Source: Candidatus Binataceae bacterium
GTDB lineage: Bacteria; Desulfobacterota; Binatia; Binatales; Binataceae
Direction: 5' to 3'
Assembly (NCBI GenBank): GCA_035508495.1
Contig: DATJMX010000068.1
Location: 40,311 to 104,310, forward strand
Length of the DNA stretch: 64,000 bases
A program made the translations under genes and the position numbers. Shown here one piece after another: positions 33,962 through 42,088 of this stretch (positions within the stretch are counted from its first letter, which is position 1; each line of letters starts with the position of its first letter). The notes beneath the pieces were generated by a model. That model had not been told where the DNA came from, did not search any database, and saw only the letters and a program-made list of their open reading frames with translations.

Positions 33962-34668
33962 CCAGGTGTATTTCCCCCGGCGCAGGCGGCTCGTCCCCGG
34001 CCGCCCGGCCGTATTTATATCGTTGCACTTTGAAACCGGCACCGCCAGTCCGGCTCGGCTACGGTGGATTTTTCGTAAACGGCGAAATGGCTATAACTGA
34101 CTACAGAGTCATCTTTAGCCACTTCCTCGCGCGGCTCGAAGCATGGTTAAGTGACTCGCCGCCTGTTCTTCGTTCATCTGCACCTGAAAAAGCATCGCGA
34201 GTTGAGCTGGATTCGACCGATCAGACCGGCCAGTGACCCAGGTTGGGACACTGGCGTGGTTGCGGCGGCTTCCAGTCTGTCTTTGCCGGACAGCAACTTT
34301 TGCGGTTGCAAATCGCAACCCTTGTCAAAATGCGACGAACGCAACTTATCGAAAAATCAATGCTGACACGTTGTCGAAACAACTCTAGCCCTTGTGCGCC
34401 AGCGAGTTGCTGATTTTGGTTGCGCAGCAATTCTGATGCGTGCAGCGCAACGCCCTTCTATGCCATCCGCGTACTGCGAATAGTTCGAATTGACCAAAAT
34501 TAAGCATCATTGCAAACGCTGAATTTTTTGTAATCGAAGCGATGGCATCGCTGTTGCTTTCCTAGGCGAGTTTTTCCGTTCCGCAGGGAACTTCGATATC
34601 GCGATACCGGCGGCCTCAGTTCAGGACATCGCGATATGACCCGGCCCGCGGAAACGTTAGGAGTTCAG
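33962..34668. other. Long non-coding region with inverted repeats
   Basis: About 700 bases between the HxlR gene and the secreted protein at 34669 contain no supported gene. Composition drops from GC-rich to nearly balanced. Contents: a perfect inverted repeat GGTTGC-AAATC-GCAACC (34304-34320); several further copies of GTTGC/GCAAC; TTGCGC...GCGCAA around 34420-34451; a CTGTC/GACAG hairpin near 34276-34292; the sigma-54 element described separately; and two ATCGCGAT palindromes near 34600 and 34628. The clustered GTTGC/GCAAC arms look like upstream activator sites. Confidence 0.5.
34543..34558 (+). promoter_or_regulatory. Sigma-54 (-24/-12) type promoter
   Basis: TGGCATCGCTGTTGCT has GG and GC exactly 10 bases apart and differs from TGGCAC-N5-TTGCW by little: TGGCA and TTGCT are exact. 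Predicted transcription starts near 34570, about 100 bases before the ATG at 34669. The inverted repeats 100-250 bases upstream suit an NtrC-type activator. Confidence 0.55.
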
Positions 34669-35946
34669 ATGATTAGTCGCGGGGGCTACGCACTCAAGCT
34701 TGGGATCGCGGCCGCGATCCTTCTCTCCCTTGTAACGCGCGCGAGCGCGGTGTCGTTCAAACTCGGCGGTCTCAATGAGGTCGGCGTCGGACAGGACCTC
34801 ACTTCGGTCCTCTATGCCAGCTCGCCGAGCGGCTCCGCAATTCCAGTCGCGAAACTCGGACAGCGGGCGCCGGGCGGCGGCGTGATTAGCGACCTCGGCG
34901 TTCCGGTAATCTCGAACGACGGCCTTATCGTGTTCGGCGCTGAAGTGACCAGGCCGCATGAGAAGCCGCAATGGAAGATCATGCGCGCCGATCTCGAAGC
35001 GCCCGCCGGCAAGCGGCTCGCATTTGCGATCGACGCGGCGGCGCAGTCTCCGGGATGCACACCGAAGTTTATCCTCGATCCTTATCCGGTCGCCGGCGAC
35101 GCGGGCAAAATCGCCTTCATCGCTCCTGACGTAAGCGGCAAGGACACTCTATTTCGCTACTCCGATGGCGAGCTTACTTGCCAGACGCGCATCGGCACCC
35201 CGACCGTCGAGGGCGACTCGATTCGCGAGTTCCGCTTCGGCAGCGCGATGATGACGGCCAGCGGCGAGATCGCGTTCATGGGCCACATCGACAGCGGTTT
35301 CTTCGATCCCGCGCAGCGCCGCCTCGCGCTGATGGTTACCGACGAGACCGGTGCCATTCACGAGGTCGCCAGCGAAGGCGACCGCACCCCGGACGGCGGC
35401 TACTACACGGCCGACTTCAGTATTCCGGCGGTAGCCTCAACGCCGGGCGGACCGATCGTCGCATTCTCGGCGCATACTACAAACGGCGATTCGCTCTACC
35501 TGTGGCAGAACGGAAACGTCACGCAGCTTATCGGCACCGGCGCGCATACGCCGTTCGGTCGCCTGACCTACATTTCGAGCGGACGGCCCGGCCTCACGTC
35601 GGACGGCGTGGTCGCCGCGGCCGGCGTCACCAACGGCAAGCGGACGCTGTTCCTCATCCATGGCGGCCGCACGTCATTGGTCCTGCGCGAAGGACACGGC
35701 ACCGGCTTCGGCACCAGGATCGAGTACCTGGGCGATCCGGGCTTGACCACGACTGGGCAGGTGATGGTCGGCGTGACCGACGACGAAGGCAGCAACGTCT
35801 TCTACGTCGCGGACGCGGGCCGGCGTCATCCGGTTAGCTTCACCACGGCCGCGCTCAGCTACGGCTTCATGACGCCGATGTTCGGCGGCAGCCTCGCCGT
35901 AACCGAGGACGGCGACTTTACGTTTCTCGGCGGCAGGATCCACTAA
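34669..35946 (+). CDS. Secreted protein of unknown function, beta-propeller-like
   Basis: 425 residues from ATG 34669 (GGAG five bases upstream). A signal peptide ends near TRASAVSF. The mature protein has recurring units in which a Gly-rich beta-strand pattern (ISNDGLIVFGAEV, TASGEIAFMGHI, TSDGVVAAAGVT, TTTGQVMVGVTDDEG, TEDGDFTFLGG) alternates with reported-value stretches, as in six- or seven-bladed propellers. I do not recognise a named family with certainty; DUF7453-type proteins look similar. It is flanked by a sigma-54-type promoter and a strong terminator, so it is a single-gene unit. Confidence 0.7.
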   Translation: MISRGGYALKLGIAAAILLSLVTRASAVSFKLGGLNEVGVGQDLTSVLYASSPSGSAIPVAKLGQRAPGGGVISDLGVPVISNDGLIVFGAEVTRPHEKPQWKIMRADLEAPAGKRLAFAIDAAAQSPGCTPKFILDPYPVAGDAGKIAFIAPDVSGKDTLFRYSDGELTCQTRIGTPTVEGDSIREFRFGSAMMTASGEIAFMGHIDSGFFDPAQRRLALMVTDETGAIHEVASEGDRTPDGGYYTADFSIPAVASTPGGPIVAFSAHTTNGDSLYLWQNGNVTQLIGTGAHTPFGRLTYISSGRPGLTSDGVVAAAGVTNGKRTLFLIHGGRTSLVLREGHGTGFGTRIEYLGDPGLTTTGQVMVGVTDDEGSNVFYVADAGRRHPVSFTTAALSYGFMTPMFGGSLAVTEDGDFTFLGGRIH

Positions 35947-35950
35947 TCCA

Positions 35951-35992
35951 AAGGCGCGGCGCACCTTTACGAGGTGCGCCGTGCCTTTTCTT
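35951..35992 (+). terminator. Strong rho-independent terminator
   Basis: GGCGCGGCGCACCT (35953-35966) pairs with AGGTGCGCCGTGCC (35972-35985) through one mismatch, with a 5-base loop, followed by TTTTCTT. It begins 5 bases after the secreted-protein stop. The A-rich flank upstream gives weak function in the other direction too. Confidence 0.9.
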
Positions 35993-36012
35993 CGAGACCG
36001 GCGCTAACGTGC

Positions 36013-36060
36013 TTGACTCGAACTCCACGCACGTCAAAGAATTAACTAACTAGTTAGTTA
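36013..36060 (+). promoter_or_regulatory. Promoter with TetR-type palindromic operator
   Basis: TTGACT (36013-36018) and AAGAAT (36037-36042), 18 bases apart, form a plausible promoter. Directly downstream, TAACTAACTAGTTAGTTA (36043-36060) is a perfect 18-bp palindrome, 20 bases before the TetR-gene ATG. Operator over the transcription start implies autorepression of the whole efflux operon. Confidence 0.75.
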
Positions 36061-36079
36061 TCATCGGGAGCGATTGACG

Positions 36080-36766
36080 ATGGCGCAGCAGCGGCGGGAC
36101 CTGGAACGGACGCGCGAGAAAATTCTCGCCGCCGCCGCATCCGAGTTTGCCGCCAAGGGCCTCGCCGGCGCGCGCGTCGATGCGATCGCGCGCCGCGCCC
36201 GCGTCAACAAGCAGATGCTGTACTACTGCTTCGGCTCCAAGCGCGAGCTCTACCGTATCGTCCTTTCGAGCAAGCTCACGGCGCGCACCCACTTCCTCGA
36301 CGCGCTGCCCAACAATATCGAAGAAGCGTTGCTGCATATCTTCGACCACAGCACCGCCGACATCGACTTCGTCAGGATGTTGCAGTGGGAGGCGCTCGAG
36401 CCTACGGGCGATGCGCGCCTGGTCGCGCAGGACGAGCGGCGGGCGCTGTTTCTCAAGGGCATCGAAAAGTTCAGCCAGGCGCAGCGCCAGGGCTTCATTC
36501 CAGCCGACGTCGATCCGCGCCATCTTCTGATCTCGTTCATCGCGTGCTCGGTTTTCCCGCTCGCGTTCCGGCAGATGATTCATCTGCTGACCGGGCTCGA
36601 GCCTACGGATCCGAAGTTCAGGCGCCAGCGCCGCCAATTTCTGGGCTGGCTCGGCCGCCGCCTCGCGGACAAGCCCCACGCGGCGATAAATTCACACCGA
36701 GTTAACGGCACATCGCGGGCGTCACGTTCCAAAGCTGCAAATACAACCTTGAGTAAGTCGCCATGA
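36080..36766 (+). CDS. TetR-family regulator (CecR-like)
   Basis: 228 residues from ATG 36080. The N-terminal helix-turn-helix is typical: TREKILAAAASEFAAKGLAGARVDAIARRARVNKQMLYYCFGSKRELY. The C-terminal ligand domain belongs to the group with long amphipathic helices (HLLISFIACSVFPLAFRQMIHLLTG). It is the first gene of the operon; its last codon overlaps the adaptor's start (ATGA). In E. coli, CecR controls ybhG-ybhFSR and responds to drug stress; here the same arrangement and a perfect upstream palindrome argue for an equivalent local repressor. Confidence 0.9.
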   Translation: MAQQRRDLERTREKILAAAASEFAAKGLAGARVDAIARRARVNKQMLYYCFGSKRELYRIVLSSKLTARTHFLDALPNNIEEALLHIFDHSTADIDFVRMLQWEALEPTGDARLVAQDERRALFLKGIEKFSQAQRQGFIPADVDPRHLLISFIACSVFPLAFRQMIHLLTGLEPTDPKFRRQRRQFLGWLGRRLADKPHAAINSHRVNGTSRASRSKAANTTLSKSP

Positions 36767-37755
36767 AGAAGCGAATCGCCATCGCGGCCGTTATCGTGGT
36801 CGCAGTTGCCGCGGCCGCCTGGGCATTCAATCCGCTGCTATTTATGGGAGTAGGCCCGGAGAACACCCTGACTCTGTCGGGAAATATCGAGGCGCACGAA
36901 AGTGTCGTGAGCTTCAAAGCCGTGCAATCGCGCGTGACCGAGCTGCCGTTCGACGAAGGCCAATGGGTCAAAAAAGGCACGCTGCTCGCGCAGCTCGACA
37001 ATTCCGACTATAGCCAGCAGGTCGCGATCGACGAGGCGCAGCTTGCGATGGCACAACGGCAGCTCGATTCGGCCCAGCAGAAGCTCGAGGCCGCCAATGC
37101 GACAGTCGTGAGCGATCAAGCCGACTTCGCGCAACAACAAATTGATTACAACCGCAATCAGCGGCTCTTCGACGAACGCGTGATCTCCAGCGACGATCGC
37201 GACAAGAGCGAGACCACCTTCAAGATGGCGCGGGCAATAGTGCGGCGCGACCAGGCGATGGCGCGCTCGGCGGAACGCGATATCGCCGTCGCGCAGGCCC
37301 AGATTCACACCGCCAATGAGAATCTCAAGCTCGCCCAGATCGATCTCGGCTACACGACGCTGACGGCGCCGTTCTCGGGCGTGATCCTGACGCGTCAGGC
37401 CGAGCTCGGCGAGGTGATGCTGCCCGGCACGCCCGTTGTGACGATGGCGGACCTCGACCACATTTGGCTGCGCGCCTATGTCAGCGAGACTGATCTCGGG
37501 CGAATCCGCTGGGGCCAGGGCGCGACGATCACGACTGATACCTATCCCGGCAAGCGCTACCAGGGACACGTGACCTTCATCGCGTCGGATGCGGAGTTCA
37601 CGCCCAAGAGCGTCGAGACTCACAAGGAACGCGTCACGCTCGTTTATCGGATCAAGATCGACGTCGAAAATCCCAACCACGAGCTCAAGCCCGGGATGCC
37701 CGCCGACGCGGCGATCCAGCTCGGAGCGCCGCTGCAGATGGGCAACAGCCGGTAA
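36763..37755 (+). CDS. HlyD-family efflux adaptor (YbhG-like)
   Basis: 330 residues. N-terminal anchor helix (about 4-24), barrel-sandwich halves (SGNIEAHESVVSFKAVQSRV and APFSGVILTRQAELGEVM), a long coiled-coil hairpin between them (QLAMAQRQLDSAQQKLEAAN...), and a C-terminal beta-barrel domain (DHIWLRAYVSETDLGRIRWGQ). It links an inner-membrane transporter to an outer-membrane channel. The sequence AEFTPKSVETHKERVTLVYR is close to the equivalent stretch of YbhG. No outer-membrane channel gene follows in this operon. Confidence 0.92.
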   Translation: MKKRIAIAAVIVVAVAAAAWAFNPLLFMGVGPENTLTLSGNIEAHESVVSFKAVQSRVTELPFDEGQWVKKGTLLAQLDNSDYSQQVAIDEAQLAMAQRQLDSAQQKLEAANATVVSDQADFAQQQIDYNRNQRLFDERVISSDDRDKSETTFKMARAIVRRDQAMARSAERDIAVAQAQIHTANENLKLAQIDLGYTTLTAPFSGVILTRQAELGEVMLPGTPVVTMADLDHIWLRAYVSETDLGRIRWGQGATITTDTYPGKRYQGHVTFIASDAEFTPKSVETHKERVTLVYRIKIDVENPNHELKPGMPADAAIQLGAPLQMGNSR

Positions 37756-37759
37756 TCGC

Positions 37760-38701
37760 ATGGATGATCACCTCGAAGTCTCGGTGCGCGGGCTGGTCAA
37801 GGAATTCCCTGGCGTGCGCGCGATCGATGGCCTCAACTTCAGCGTCACGCGCGGCGAGATCTTCGGACTGGTCGGCCCCGACGGCGCCGGCAAGACCACG
37901 ACGATGCGTATCCTGGCGGGCGTGCTGCCGGGCGACAGCGGCGAGGTATCGGTCGCGGGATGCGACGCGATGCGCGATCCCGAAAGCGTCAAGCGCTTCA
38001 TCAGCTACATGCCGCAGCGCTTCGGCCTTTACGAAGATCTCACCGTTGACGAGAACATCCGATTTTACGCCGACCTGTTCGGCGTCGCGCGCCGCGAGCG
38101 CGAGGAGCGATCGGCGGAACTGCTGCGCGCATGCGGCATGAGCGAGTTTCGCAGCCGCCTCGCAGGCAAGCTTTCGGGCGGGATGAAGCAGAAGCTCGGC
38201 CTCGTCTGCGCGCTGATACATCGCCCGCGCGTGCTGCTGCTCGACGAGCCGACCAACGGTGTGGATCCGGTTTCGCGCCGCGAGTTCTGGGGGATGCTCT
38301 ACGCCCTCGTCGGCAGCGGCGTCACGGTCGTCAACTCGACTGCGTATCTCGACGAAGCCGAGCGATGCCATCGAATCGCACTGATGCATCGCGGGCGGAT
38401 TCTGTTCTGCGACACCCCGCCGAAGCTCAAGACGATGGTGCCGGGCGCGGTGCTCTCAATCGTCGCGCCCGACCCGCGCCAGATCCGCAACGCGCTCGCG
38501 CATACGCCGGGCGTGCGCGACGTGGTGCTGGTCGGCGACGCCGTCCACGTCTTTGTCGATGACGGCGCGCGCCGCACACCCGAGTTGCGCGCGACGATCG
38601 AAGCGCGCGGCATTCCGTATCATGAGATCACGCCGATCACGCCAACGATCGAGGACCTGTTCGTCGAAGCCGTGCGCGAGGAACAGCCCGCCGCCGCATG
38701 A
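37760..38701 (+). CDS. ABC transporter ATP-binding protein, first half of YbhF-like pair
   Basis: 313 residues from ATG 37760 (an earlier in-frame start is inside the adaptor gene). Walker A is GPDGAGKTT (39-47), signature LSGGMKQKLGL, Walker B VLLLDEPTNGVDP. The Asp in the P-loop (GPDGAGK rather than GPNGSGK) is also how the first ATPase domain of E. coli YbhF reads. The C-terminal 80 residues are a typical exporter tail (VEDLFVEAV). Its end overlaps the next ATPase by 4 bases. Confidence 0.93.
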   Translation: MDDHLEVSVRGLVKEFPGVRAIDGLNFSVTRGEIFGLVGPDGAGKTTTMRILAGVLPGDSGEVSVAGCDAMRDPESVKRFISYMPQRFGLYEDLTVDENIRFYADLFGVARREREERSAELLRACGMSEFRSRLAGKLSGGMKQKLGLVCALIHRPRVLLLDEPTNGVDPVSRREFWGMLYALVGSGVTVVNSTAYLDEAERCHRIALMHRGRILFCDTPPKLKTMVPGAVLSIVAPDPRQIRNALAHTPGVRDVVLVGDAVHVFVDDGARRTPELRATIEARGIPYHEITPITPTIEDLFVEAVREEQPAAA

Positions 38702-39657
38702 ACGACAACGGCAACTCGGTCGAGGTCGAAAACCTCGTGAAGCGCTTCGGCACGTTCACCGCCGTCGATCACGTGTCGTTCACCACGCGGCGCGGCGAGG
38801 TCTTCGGCTTTCTCGGTCCCAACGGTTCGGGCAAATCGACGACGATCCGAATCCTCTGCGGCCTGCTGCATCCGACTGAAGGCCGCGCGAGTGTCGCCGG
38901 ATTCGACGTCGTGAAATCGCCCGAGGACGTGCGGCGCAATATCGGATACATGTCGCAGAAATTCTCGCTCTATGGCGATCTGACCGTGCTCGAGAACCTG
39001 CGTTTTTACGCCGGGATGTACAGCGTGACGGGTGCGCTGCAGAAGGAACGAATCGACTGGGCGCTCGGGATGGCGGGGTTGCGCGGCCGCGAGCATACCG
39101 TCACCGCCTCGCTCTCTGGCGGATGGAAGCAGCGCCTCGCGCTCGGCTGCGCCGTGCTGCATCGCCCGCCGATCGTGTTTCTCGATGAACCGACCTCCGG
39201 GGTTGACCCGCTGTCACGGCGGCTCTTCTGGGAGTTGATTCAGCAGATGAGCGAAGCAGGCGTCACGATTTTCGTGACCACGCATTACATGGACGAAGCC
39301 GAGTATTGTAACCGCCTCGCGCTAATCTTTCGCGGCCGCCTGGTCGCGCTCGGCACGCCGACCGAGCTCAAGCTCGATGCGATCCAGGGCGACCTGTTGC
39401 TGCTCGAGACCGAGGCGCTTGGTACGGCTTTGGAAGCGGCCCGCCGGGTCGAGGACGTCCGCGATGCGGCGGTGTTCGGCAACGCGATACACCTGGTCGT
39501 GGAAAAGGGCGCGCCGCTCGATCGTATCCGCGCGGCGCTCGAGTCCACGGGCGTGGTCGTCGGCGCTTTGAGTCCGATCCGGCCGAGTCTCGAAGATGCG
39601 TTCGTCGCACTCACGACGGGTTCGCCCGAGCCGTCGGCCGAAGAGGCAGCGCCATGA
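38698..39657 (+). CDS. ABC transporter ATP-binding protein, second half of YbhF-like pair
   Basis: 319 residues. Walker A GPNGSGKST (40-48), Q-loop SQKFSLYGDLTVLENLRFYAG, signature LSGGWKQRLALGCAVLH, Walker B IVFLDEPTSGVDP, and H-loop TTHYMDEAEYCN. The signature carries Trp-Lys-Gln as is common for the second domain in YbhF. With its neighbour it makes the two-ATPase set that E. coli carries on one polypeptide. It overlaps the preceding ATPase and the following permease by 4 bases each. Confidence 0.93.
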   Translation: MNDNGNSVEVENLVKRFGTFTAVDHVSFTTRRGEVFGFLGPNGSGKSTTIRILCGLLHPTEGRASVAGFDVVKSPEDVRRNIGYMSQKFSLYGDLTVLENLRFYAGMYSVTGALQKERIDWALGMAGLRGREHTVTASLSGGWKQRLALGCAVLHRPPIVFLDEPTSGVDPLSRRLFWELIQQMSEAGVTIFVTTHYMDEAEYCNRLALIFRGRLVALGTPTELKLDAIQGDLLLLETEALGTALEAARRVEDVRDAAVFGNAIHLVVEKGAPLDRIRAALESTGVVVGALSPIRPSLEDAFVALTTGSPEPSAEEAAP

Positions 39658-40787
39658 ACTTCACGCGGCTGTTTGCGATCGTGCGCAAGGAAACGCTGCA
39701 AATCAGCCGCGACTCGCGCAGCCTCATGATCGTTTTGCTGATGCCGCTGATGCTTATGACGGTGCTCGGATACGGCGTCAACCTCGACATCAAGCATCTG
39801 CGCGTCCTCGTTTATGATCGCGAAGGGAGCCAGGCGAGCCAGGATCTGCTGAAGCGTTTTCAATATTCGCAATACTTCGACGTCGTCGGGTCGGTGAATG
39901 ATTACGCGAGCCTTGAGCGCGCCATCGACGGCGGTCAGTGCCAGCTCGGCATCGTGATCCCGCACGATTTTTCGCAGACGCTCGCCGACGGCCGCCCCTC
40001 CGAAGTGCAGGCAATCGTCGACGGCACCGATCAAAACACCGCGCAGATCGCGATCGGCTACGCGCAGGCGGTCGTCGCCGGCTACGCGCAGGCCAAACAG
40101 GAAGAGTACTTCGAGCAGAACCAGGTGCCGCCAATCCCACCGGCAATCACGGTGCAGCAGCGCACCTGGTTCAACGAGGATCTCGAGAGCAAAAACTTCA
40201 TCGTGCCCGGAGTCGCCGCCTTGGTGATGGCCGTGATCGGCACCCTGCTCACTTCGCTGACGATCGCGCGCGAATGGGAGCGCGGCACGATGGAGCAGCT
40301 CATCTCGACGCCGGTGACAGCGCTCGAGATCATCGTCGGCAAGCTCGTCCCTTACTTTGCGATCGGGCTCTTCGACACCGCCGTGTGCGCGATTATCGCC
40401 GTGACCTGGTTCGGCGTGCCGTTCCGCGGCTCGATCGCGGTGCTGTTCGTCGGCGCCGGTATCTACTTGATCGTGATCCAGGGTCTCGGCTTCTGGATTT
40501 CGGTCGTCACGCGCAACCAACTGGCCGCGAGTCAGATCGGATTGCTCGCGGGCTTCATGCCCTCGATGCTGCTGTCGGGCTTCACCTTTCCGATCGAGCA
40601 GATGCCGGCGGGAGTGCGGCCCGTGACGTTTCTCGTCGCGGCGCGCTATTTCATCGTGATCCTGAAGAGCGTGTTTCTGAAGGGCACCGGCCTTGCCGCG
40701 CTGGCGGCGCCCGCGCTCGCGCTGACGATTTACGCGCTCATCGTAATCACGATTTCGACTCGATCCTTCAAGAAGTCACTGGCGTGA
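39654..40787 (+). CDS. ABC-2 type permease (YbhS-like)
   Basis: 377 residues. One N-terminal transmembrane helix (MIVLLMPLMLMTVLGYGVN), a periplasmic domain of about 150 residues containing DGTDQNTAQIAIGYAQ, then five helices ending with SFKKSLA. The first membrane-proximal sequence (FAIVRKETLQISRDSRSLMI) and the coupling stretch AREWERGTMEQLISTPV are ABC2_membrane features. It forms a heterodimer with the next permease. Confidence 0.93.
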   Translation: MNFTRLFAIVRKETLQISRDSRSLMIVLLMPLMLMTVLGYGVNLDIKHLRVLVYDREGSQASQDLLKRFQYSQYFDVVGSVNDYASLERAIDGGQCQLGIVIPHDFSQTLADGRPSEVQAIVDGTDQNTAQIAIGYAQAVVAGYAQAKQEEYFEQNQVPPIPPAITVQQRTWFNEDLESKNFIVPGVAALVMAVIGTLLTSLTIAREWERGTMEQLISTPVTALEIIVGKLVPYFAIGLFDTAVCAIIAVTWFGVPFRGSIAVLFVGAGIYLIVIQGLGFWISVVTRNQLAASQIGLLAGFMPSMLLSGFTFPIEQMPAGVRPVTFLVAARYFIVILKSVFLKGTGLAALAAPALALTIYALIVITISTRSFKKSLA

Positions 40788-40794
40788 GAGATTC

Positions 40795-41928
40795 ATGATC
40801 GAACGTCTGCGGCAGTTGCTGATAAAGGAATTCATCCACCTGTTTCGCGATCCGCACGCGCGGATCGCGCTGCTGGCACCGCCGCTTTTGCAGATCCTGG
40901 TCTTCGGCTACGCCGCCACCTACGACGTCAATCACGTCTCAACCGCGATTCTCGATCAGGACCATAGCTACGAGAGCCGCGACCTGATCTCGCACATCGA
41001 AGCCAGCAACCGCTTCTATATCAGCCGCGTGTTGCATAGCGAATCGGAGATTTCGCACGTCATCGACTACCGCCAGGCGACGCTCGTGATTCAGATTCAT
41101 CCTGGCTTCTCCGAGCAGCTTCGCAAAGGAGCGGGCGCGGCGGTCCAGGCGGTCTTCGACGGCACCGATTCCAACACGGCGCTGATCGCGATCGGATATA
41201 TCAGTCAGATCGCAAATACTTACGCGACTGACTATCAAACCCAGTACATCAGTCATCTGCGGCCCGCGCTTCTGGAGTTCGCGCCCAAAGTCACGCTCGT
41301 CGAACGGCCCTGGTACAACCAGAATCTCGAAGGTCGATGGTTTTTCGTGCCCGGCGTTATCGGAACGATCGTGATGACGAGCGTGATCGTGCTGACGGCC
41401 TTCGCCGTGGTGCGCGAGCGCGAGGTCGGCACGCTCGAACAACTGATGGTCACGCCGATTCGGCCGGTCGAGCTGATTCTCGGCAAGACGCTGCCAACCT
41501 TGATCGTCGGTCTCGCCAACGTCTCGATGGCGACCGCGGTCGCCATCCTGTGGTTCCAGGTGCCGTTCCGCGGGCATCTGCTGATCCTGGCGCTCGGCGC
41601 CACGCTCTTCGTTGCCAGCTCGCTCGGCGTGGGACTCGTGATCTCGACGATCTGCTCGACGCAGCAGCAGGCCTTCGCGTCGGGCTTTTTCTACATCATG
41701 CCGACGATCATGCTCTCGGGATTCGGCTATCCGATCTCGAGCATGCCCGAGGCCCTGCAGAAATTTACCCTGATCGATCCGCTGCGCTATTTCCTAATCG
41801 TGATCCGCAGCACGTTTCTAAAGGGCTCCGGGCTCGTCGAGCTATGGCCGCAACTAGCGGCGATGACGATCCTCACGGCCGCGACGCTCGCAATCGCAAC
41901 CGCGCGTTTCCACAAGACCCTCGATTAG
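40795..41928 (+). CDS. ABC-2 type permease (YbhR-like)
   Basis: 377 residues, the same architecture as its neighbour: N-terminal helix (RIALLAPPLLQILVFGYAATYD), periplasmic domain with FDGTDSNTALIAIGYISQ, coupling stretch VREREVGTLEQLMVTPIRPVELI and five C-terminal helices. It starts 7 bases after the first permease. Together they form the membrane pair of the exporter, which in E. coli is linked to antibiotic tolerance and Na+/Li+-proton exchange; the cargo here is unknown. Confidence 0.93.
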   Translation: MIERLRQLLIKEFIHLFRDPHARIALLAPPLLQILVFGYAATYDVNHVSTAILDQDHSYESRDLISHIEASNRFYISRVLHSESEISHVIDYRQATLVIQIHPGFSEQLRKGAGAAVQAVFDGTDSNTALIAIGYISQIANTYATDYQTQYISHLRPALLEFAPKVTLVERPWYNQNLEGRWFFVPGVIGTIVMTSVIVLTAFAVVREREVGTLEQLMVTPIRPVELILGKTLPTLIVGLANVSMATAVAILWFQVPFRGHLLILALGATLFVASSLGVGLVISTICSTQQQAFASGFFYIMPTIMLSGFGYPISSMPEALQKFTLIDPLRYFLIVIRSTFLKGSGLVELWPQLAAMTILTAATLAIATARFHKTLD

Positions 41929-42002
41929 CCTTGCGGCGGTTTGTGGCGAGACGAATAGCCGCACCGATAAACAAAGGAAGGCGCTTCGCGCGACGTCTGG
42001 CA

Positions 42003-42080
42003 CCGGCCCCTTTGGGGGGCCTCCAAGATCCCTCGACTTCGCTCGCGATGACGGAATTTTTACGCTCGGGATGACAAAAT
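42003..42080. repeat. Dispersed repeat fragment with imperfect direct repeat
   Basis: The 160-base gap after the efflux operon holds a CCCCTTTGGGGGG hairpin and the paired strings GCTCGCGATGACGGAAT and GCTCGGGATGACAAAAT (42040s and 42064s), 17 bases each with three differences. The wording CCCTCGACTTCGCTCG...GATGAC recurs in intergenic repeats of many bacteria. No gene is seen in the gap. Confidence 0.45.
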
Positions 42081-42088
42081 CGAAAATC

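Noticed and set aside
34115..34366. Small open frames in the non-coding region (34115-34318 minus, 34151-34366 plus)
   Set aside because: No ribosome sites, no similarity to known proteins and they overlap inverted repeats.
37589..37759. Earlier in-frame start for the first ABC ATPase
   Set aside because: The first 57 codons overlap the adaptor gene and are Ser/Arg-rich; ATG 37760 gives a normal ATPase start.
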